Of a stretch of DNA of 64,000 nucleotides, positions 60,655 to 64,000 are shown one piece after another (positions within the stretch are counted from its first letter, which is position 1; the number at the start of each line of letters is the position of its first letter). Position numbers and translations under genes: made by a program. The stretch covers positions 124,001 through 188,000 of the forward strand of contig JAKALP010000008.1 in NCBI GenBank assembly GCA_021824175.1, given 5' to 3'. Below the pieces are notes generated by a model. It was not told the origin of the DNA, made no database searches, and saw only the letters and a list, made by a program, of their open reading frames with translations. Source of the DNA: Deltaproteobacteria bacterium. Its GTDB lineage: Bacteria > Desulfobacterota > Desulfobacteria > Desulfobacterales > Desulfosarcinaceae.

Positions 60655-60715
60655 TCGTACTCGTACGCGTACTCGAAAAACTCTTTAAATCATTCGAGTA
60701 CGAGTACGTGTACGA
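60655..60715. repeat. Family A palindromic repeat, copy A4
   Basis: Best copy: two 23-base arms (60655-60677 and 60693-60715) pair at 21 positions around a 15-base loop. It lies 18 bases after a kinase gene stop. Confidence 0.88.
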
Positions 60716-60782
60716 TAAGGGAGAGACCCCATGCTTCATGCAACAGTCGTGACTCACACCCGAAGAAAATGAAAGTAGAAGA

Positions 60783-60875
60783 TCATGTCAACTCAGGGTA
60801 GAATTTTTTGGCGCACTCAGGGCAAATGCCGTGGCTGAATTCCGCTTCCGAATGCCGCTGAATGTAGGCTTCAAT
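60783..60875 (-). pseudogene. Relic of the C-terminal tail of a sensory protein
   Basis: On the minus strand a 30-residue stretch reads H-G-I-C-P-E-C-A-K-K-F-Y-P-E, preceded by E-A-Y-I-Q-R-H-S-E-A-E. This is the well-known Cys-containing tail of many PAS kinases and response regulators (S-H-G-I-C-P-x-C). It is bounded by a stop codon on both sides, so only the tail survives. Confidence 0.6.
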
Positions 60876-60915
60876 TTAAGAAGGCGGTTGCCGCATAATT
60901 GATAAGGAGGGCGCT

Positions 60916-61164
60916 ATGGATGAAAATAAGCTTCCAGAACGAATCAGTTTTAATCCAAAGATTTTCGGTGGCAAGCCGATCGCTGGCGGACGGCGTTTGG
61001 CCGTCGAACATATATTGGGCATGATAGGTGCGGGAGACAGCGTCGAAACCATCTTGGAGGGCTACCCCTGGCTTGAGCCGGAAGACATCCAGGCCTGTTT
61101 GGTCTATGCGCGCCGGATTATCAGTCACGAACGTATTGAACCGCTACAAATGGAGTCGGCTTAA
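60916..61164 (+). CDS. DUF433 protein (antitoxin-like, second pair)
   Basis: An 82-residue DUF433 protein: R-I-S-F-N-P-K-I-F-G-G-K-P-I-A-G-G-R-R near the N-terminus and E-T-I-L-E-G-Y-P-W-L-E near 42-52. AAGGAGGG precedes ATG 60916. The stop overlaps the next start as TAATG. It is the second DUF433 gene of the window but belongs to a different subtype from the first one. Confidence 0.85.
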   Translation: MDENKLPERISFNPKIFGGKPIAGGRRLAVEHILGMIGAGDSVETILEGYPWLEPEDIQACLVYARRIISHERIEPLQMESA

Positions 61165-61370
61165 TGAAAGTACTGTTGGATACCTGTGTGTGGGGCGGTG
61201 CATTGAAGCATCTCGAAACCGCAGGCCTCGACGTGGTCTGGACCGGGAGTTGGCCGGAAGATATAGGAGACGAAGAGATGCCGATCAAATCTTTTAAAAA
61301 GATATCCTGTGTGTGCTTGCCGGCGTTATTCATGGGCACCTCAACTGAAATTTGTCTTCGCGCCCTATAA
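61164..61370 (+). pseudogene. Truncated DUF5615 PIN-like protein
   Basis: A 68-residue frame starting M-K-V-L-L-D-T-C-V-W-G-G, as in DUF5615 proteins, up to about residue 38 (P-E-D-I-G-D-E-E). The rest does not match: the family's T-L-D-x-D-F segment and the last 50 residues are missing, and no other frame continues the match. The protein is thus probably a nonfunctional toxin left with an intact antitoxin. It begins with a TAATG overlap with the DUF433 gene. Confidence 0.6.
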
Positions 61371-61385
61371 GCTGGTGCGGATTTT

Positions 61386-64000
61386 CTACCCCGCGATGGA
61401 CTGGCCTTCGTCGTTGTTTGGCTCGTCGTGAAGTGTTCCGGAAGGCCACTCACAACTCGATTCACCGTCGGACTCCAGCGCCTCACGGATTTTGGCGGCC
61501 AGATCCCGCGTGGAGAAGGGTTTCTGGATAAAGATAAATTTTTTGCCCAGGCCGCCGCGCTGGACGATCACATCGGGGGTGTAGCCGGACATGAAGAGGC
61601 ACTTTACGCCGGGATAAATGCCTTTCATTTGCTCGGCCAAGTCCCGGCCGTTCATCTCGGGCATCACCACATCGGTGATCAAAAGCCGGATTTCATCCCG
61701 GTGTTGCTCGGCCAGTTTCAGAGCCTCGGAGGGAGTCTGAGCCTTCAGCGCCCGGTAGTTCAGGGCGGTGAGAATCTTTCCGGTCATCTCCAATATCAAA
61801 GTTTCATCCTCTACTACTAGAATCAATTCGCCTTGGCCCATGGGAATTTTTTCGGATTTTGCTTCTCTTTCCTCGGGCATCTCCCCCGTGTATCTGGGCA
61901 TGTAGATCCGGAAGGTACTGCCCTTGTCCGGTTCACTGTAGACATTGATATACCCATTGTTCTGCTTGACGATGCCGTAGACCATGGCCAAGCCCAGGCC
62001 TGTGCCGATACCCACCTCCTTGGTGGTGAAAAAGGGATCGAAGATCTTCTCCATGGTTTGCCGGTCCATGCCGCAGCCGGTGTCGCTGACGGACAACATC
62101 ACGAAATCGCCGGGCGTTGACCCCGGATGAATGTCACAGTAGTCGGAGTCAAAGTTTTTCATGTCGGTTTCGATGGTGATTTTGCCTACTCCCGCGATGG
62201 CGTCCCTGGCATTGACGCACAAATTGGCCAGGATCTGGTCGATTTGGGTGGGGTCCATCATCACCGGCCACACATTGGTTTTGGGAAGCCAGGCCAGATC
62301 GATATCTTCGCCGATGAGGCGCCGCAGGATCTTGAACATGCTCTCCACGGTGGCGTTGAGATCGAGCACTTCGGGCGCGATGACCTCTTTGCGGGCAAAG
62401 GCCAGCAGTTGCCGGGTGATGTCCCTGGAGCGGCAGGCCGCCATATAGATCTGCCGCAGGTGGTCATGGAGCGGTTCCGAAGGCGCCAACTTAGCCAGGG
62501 CCAGTTCCGTATAACCCAGAATGACACTGAGGATATTATTGTAATCGTGGGCCACGCCGCCGGCCAGTCGGCCCACCGACTCCATCTTCTGGGCCTGGAG
62601 CAACTGGGTCTGAAGCCGTTCGTGCTCTTGTTCGGCCTGTTTGTGTTCGGTGATGTCCTGAATGCTGCCGTACACCTTGACCACCTTGCCCTGCTCGATC
62701 ACCGACCGGCCAGCGGTGCGTATCCACAAGTTACGACCTTTCACCGTGGTGAAGCGGCATTCGAGCTCATACGGCGTGCCGTCGGCGACGCAACGTTCAA
62801 AGGCGGCCTGGATGTTCACCTGGTCTTGCTCCGCGTAGCAGGCCACGCTTTGGTTGATATGGGTCTGGCCGTTCTTGGGATAATCGCCGGGTTCGAAGTC
62901 GTGTATGCGGTAGGTCTCCTCGGTCCAGAACATTTCCCGGCGCGCCACGTCCCACTCCCATCCGCCGATCTTGCCCATATGCTGGGCCGCGTTGAGCAGC
63001 GCCTCGCTGCGGCGCAATGCCTTCTGGGCCTGTTTTTGGTTGCTGATGTCCTCCACCGAGGACATGATGCCCACGATGGCGCCATCATTATTGTGAATGG
63101 GCGCGGCCGAGAGGCTGGCGTGAAACCGGCGGCCGGCCTTGCATTGCAGAACCACTTCCCGTCCTGAAAAGGGTCCTTGTTCCAATAGCTGCTGGCGCAA
63201 GGCGCCCAACTCCTTGCGCCGATCCTCGGGGACCACCGGCAGAAAGCGGCCGATTACTTCAGCTTCGGACCAGCCGAAGATCTTCTCGGCCGCCTTGTTC
63301 CAGGTGAGCACATGGCCGCTCAGATCAATACTGTAGATCGCCAGGGGCGAGCAGGAAATGATGGCGCGCTGAAGCTCCTGGCCGGCGCGCAGGGCCTGCT
63401 CGGCGCTTTTGCGCTCGGTGATATCCACGATTGTGGTCACGAAATGCAACGGCCGGCCCTGGTCGTCGCGGCGCAGTGTGACGCTGACATCGGCCCACAG
63501 GATTTTTCCGCTCTTGTGGATGTAACGCTTTTCAAAACGTTCGCCTTTGCTTTCGCCGGAGATCATCCGGGCAATGACTTTCTCTGAGTCGCCGATATCC
63601 TCGGTTGGGGTGAGGTCGCGCCACGTTCTACCCGTCAGTTCTTCCTGGGTGTAGCCTAGAAAATCGGTCAATGCCTTGTTGGCATTGACTTCTCCGGTTA
63701 GCAGGGTGATGGATTTGCCTACGTTGGCGGCCTCGAAAATAAACTTGAATTGCTCCATGCTTTCCCGCAAGGCTTGCGTCTTGGCCGCCACCTGCCGGCG
63801 CAAGGATCTGGACCAGAGGAAAAAAAACAAAATGATGAGCAGCAGGGGGGCGATGATCATGGCTGAATAACGCAGGGCGCCAAACATCGTGAGGGGCTGC
63901 TCTTGGTAAACCCCCAACCATCGCTCCTTCAAACGGTGCGACTCGCCGCTTTGCTCCACGACTTTCAATTCTTCGTTGATTTGGGCCAGCAGGCGCTGAA
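61386..64000 (-). CDS. Sensor hybrid kinase with solute-binding, triple PAS, kinase and receiver domains (5' end outside window)
   Basis: A hybrid kinase of at least 871 residues; coding continues to the window edge with no start seen. The N-terminal visible part (A-Q-I-N-E-E-L, then R-W-L-G-V) is the end of an SBP_bac_3-type periplasmic domain, followed by a membrane helix (minus-strand 63880-63810), three PAS domains, the histidine box [11 protein letters not shown], an ATPase domain (D-T-G-C-G-M; G-T-G-L-G-L) and a C-terminal receiver (T-D-V-V-M-P; Q-K-P-F). It resembles the protein at 58201 in the kinase core and the one at 56032 in the sensor. Orientation is opposite to both. Confidence 0.88.
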   Translation of the reverse strand, partial: QRLLAQINEELKVVEQSGESHRLKERWLGVYQEQPLTMFGALRYSAMIIAPLLLIILFFFLWSRSLRRQVAAKTQALRESMEQFKFIFEAANVGKSITLLTGEVNANKALTDFLGYTQEELTGRTWRDLTPTEDIGDSEKVIARMISGESKGERFEKRYIHKSGKILWADVSVTLRRDDQGRPLHFVTTIVDITERKSAEQALRAGQELQRAIISCSPLAIYSIDLSGHVLTWNKAAEKIFGWSEAEVIGRFLPVVPEDRRKELGALRQQLLEQGPFSGREVVLQCKAGRRFHASLSAAPIHNNDGAIVGIMSSVEDISNQKQAQKALRRSEALLNAAQHMGKIGGWEWDVARREMFWTEETYRIHDFEPGDYPKNGQTHINQSVACYAEQDQVNIQAAFERCVADGTPYELECRFTTVKGRNLWIRTAGRSVIEQGKVVKVYGSIQDITEHKQAEQEHERLQTQLLQAQKMESVGRLAGGVAHDYNNILSVILGYTELALAKLAPSEPLHDHLRQIYMAACRSRDITRQLLAFARKEVIAPEVLDLNATVESMFKILRRLIGEDIDLAWLPKTNVWPVMMDPTQIDQILANLCVNARDAIAGVGKITIETDMKNFDSDYCDIHPGSTPGDFVMLSVSDTGCGMDRQTMEKIFDPFFTTKEVGIGTGLGLAMVYGIVKQNNGYINVYSEPDKGSTFRIYMPRYTGEMPEEREAKSEKIPMGQGELILVVEDETLILEMTGKILTALNYRALKAQTPSEALKLAEQHRDEIRLLITDVVMPEMNGRDLAEQMKGIYPGVKCLFMSGYTPDVIVQRGGLGKKFIFIQKPFSTRDLAAKIREALESDGESSCEWPSGTLHDEPNNDEGQSIAG

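Overview
The window is dominated by one continuous flagellar locus (about 1-42.9 kb) followed by a sensory-transduction island (about 43-64 kb). Gene order, Fis/sigma-54 control, FlhF/FlhG, palindromic intergenic repeats and a GC content somewhat above 50% suggest a polarly flagellated Gram-negative bacterium with LPS- and peptidoglycan-ring genes, most probably a Desulfobacterota (deltaproteobacterial, Desulfosarcina/Desulfobacter-like) genome. That placement is inference; no rRNA is present. No tRNA, rRNA, CRISPR array or insertion sequence was seen.

Layout. 1-2.9 kb, minus strand: flagellin, an unrecognised coiled-coil protein, FlbT and FlaF, closed by a strong terminator. 3.1-6.7 kb: a FleQ/FlrA-like activator, a free FliH-like protein and an FlrC-like activator with a degenerate receiver. 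7.0-17.1 kb: flgB-flgC-fliE-fliF-fliG-[fliH-fliI fusion]-fliJ-fliK-flgD-flgE behind a sigma-54 promoter. 17.5-31.7 kb: motA-motB1-motB2-fliL-fliM-fliN-fliO-fliP-fliQ-fliR-flhB-flhA-flhF-flhG-fliA and a small membrane protein. 31.8-36.9 kb: flgF-flgG-flgA-flgH-flgI-flgJ behind another sigma-54 promoter. 37.0-40.6 kb: flgM-flgN-flgK-flgL behind a sigma-28 promoter. 40.7-42.9 kb: cheX and, on the opposite strand, a second stator pair motA2-motB3.

43.1-64 kb is a dense set of response regulators, PAS histidine kinases, an HDOD protein, an HD-GYP protein, a GGDEF protein, a second CheX and a Cys-rich HTH-PAS regulator. Two DUF433/DUF5615 toxin-antitoxin-like pairs lie in it. The last kinase runs off the window end. 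Several of these signalling genes have sigma-28 (FliA) type promoters, which ties them to motility.

How it works together. A FleQ-like activator probably drives sigma-54 promoters, including the one before the FlrC-like activator. The two activators then switch on basal body, hook, export and stator genes. FliA, held by FlgM until the hook is finished, turns on flagellin, hook-junction proteins and part of the signalling island.

The unusual parts are: (1) FliH and FliI in one polypeptide, with a separate FliH-like protein elsewhere in the locus; (2) FlhF with a C-terminal Ada-like Cys-rich domain; (3) a tandem motB pair in which the first copy lacks the ion-carrying Asp; (4) alphaproteobacteria-style FlbT/FlaF with an alpha-like flagellin; (5) three families of intergenic repeats built from 6- or 8-bp units, two of them forming long palindromes; (6) FliA-type promoters in front of sensory kinase genes.
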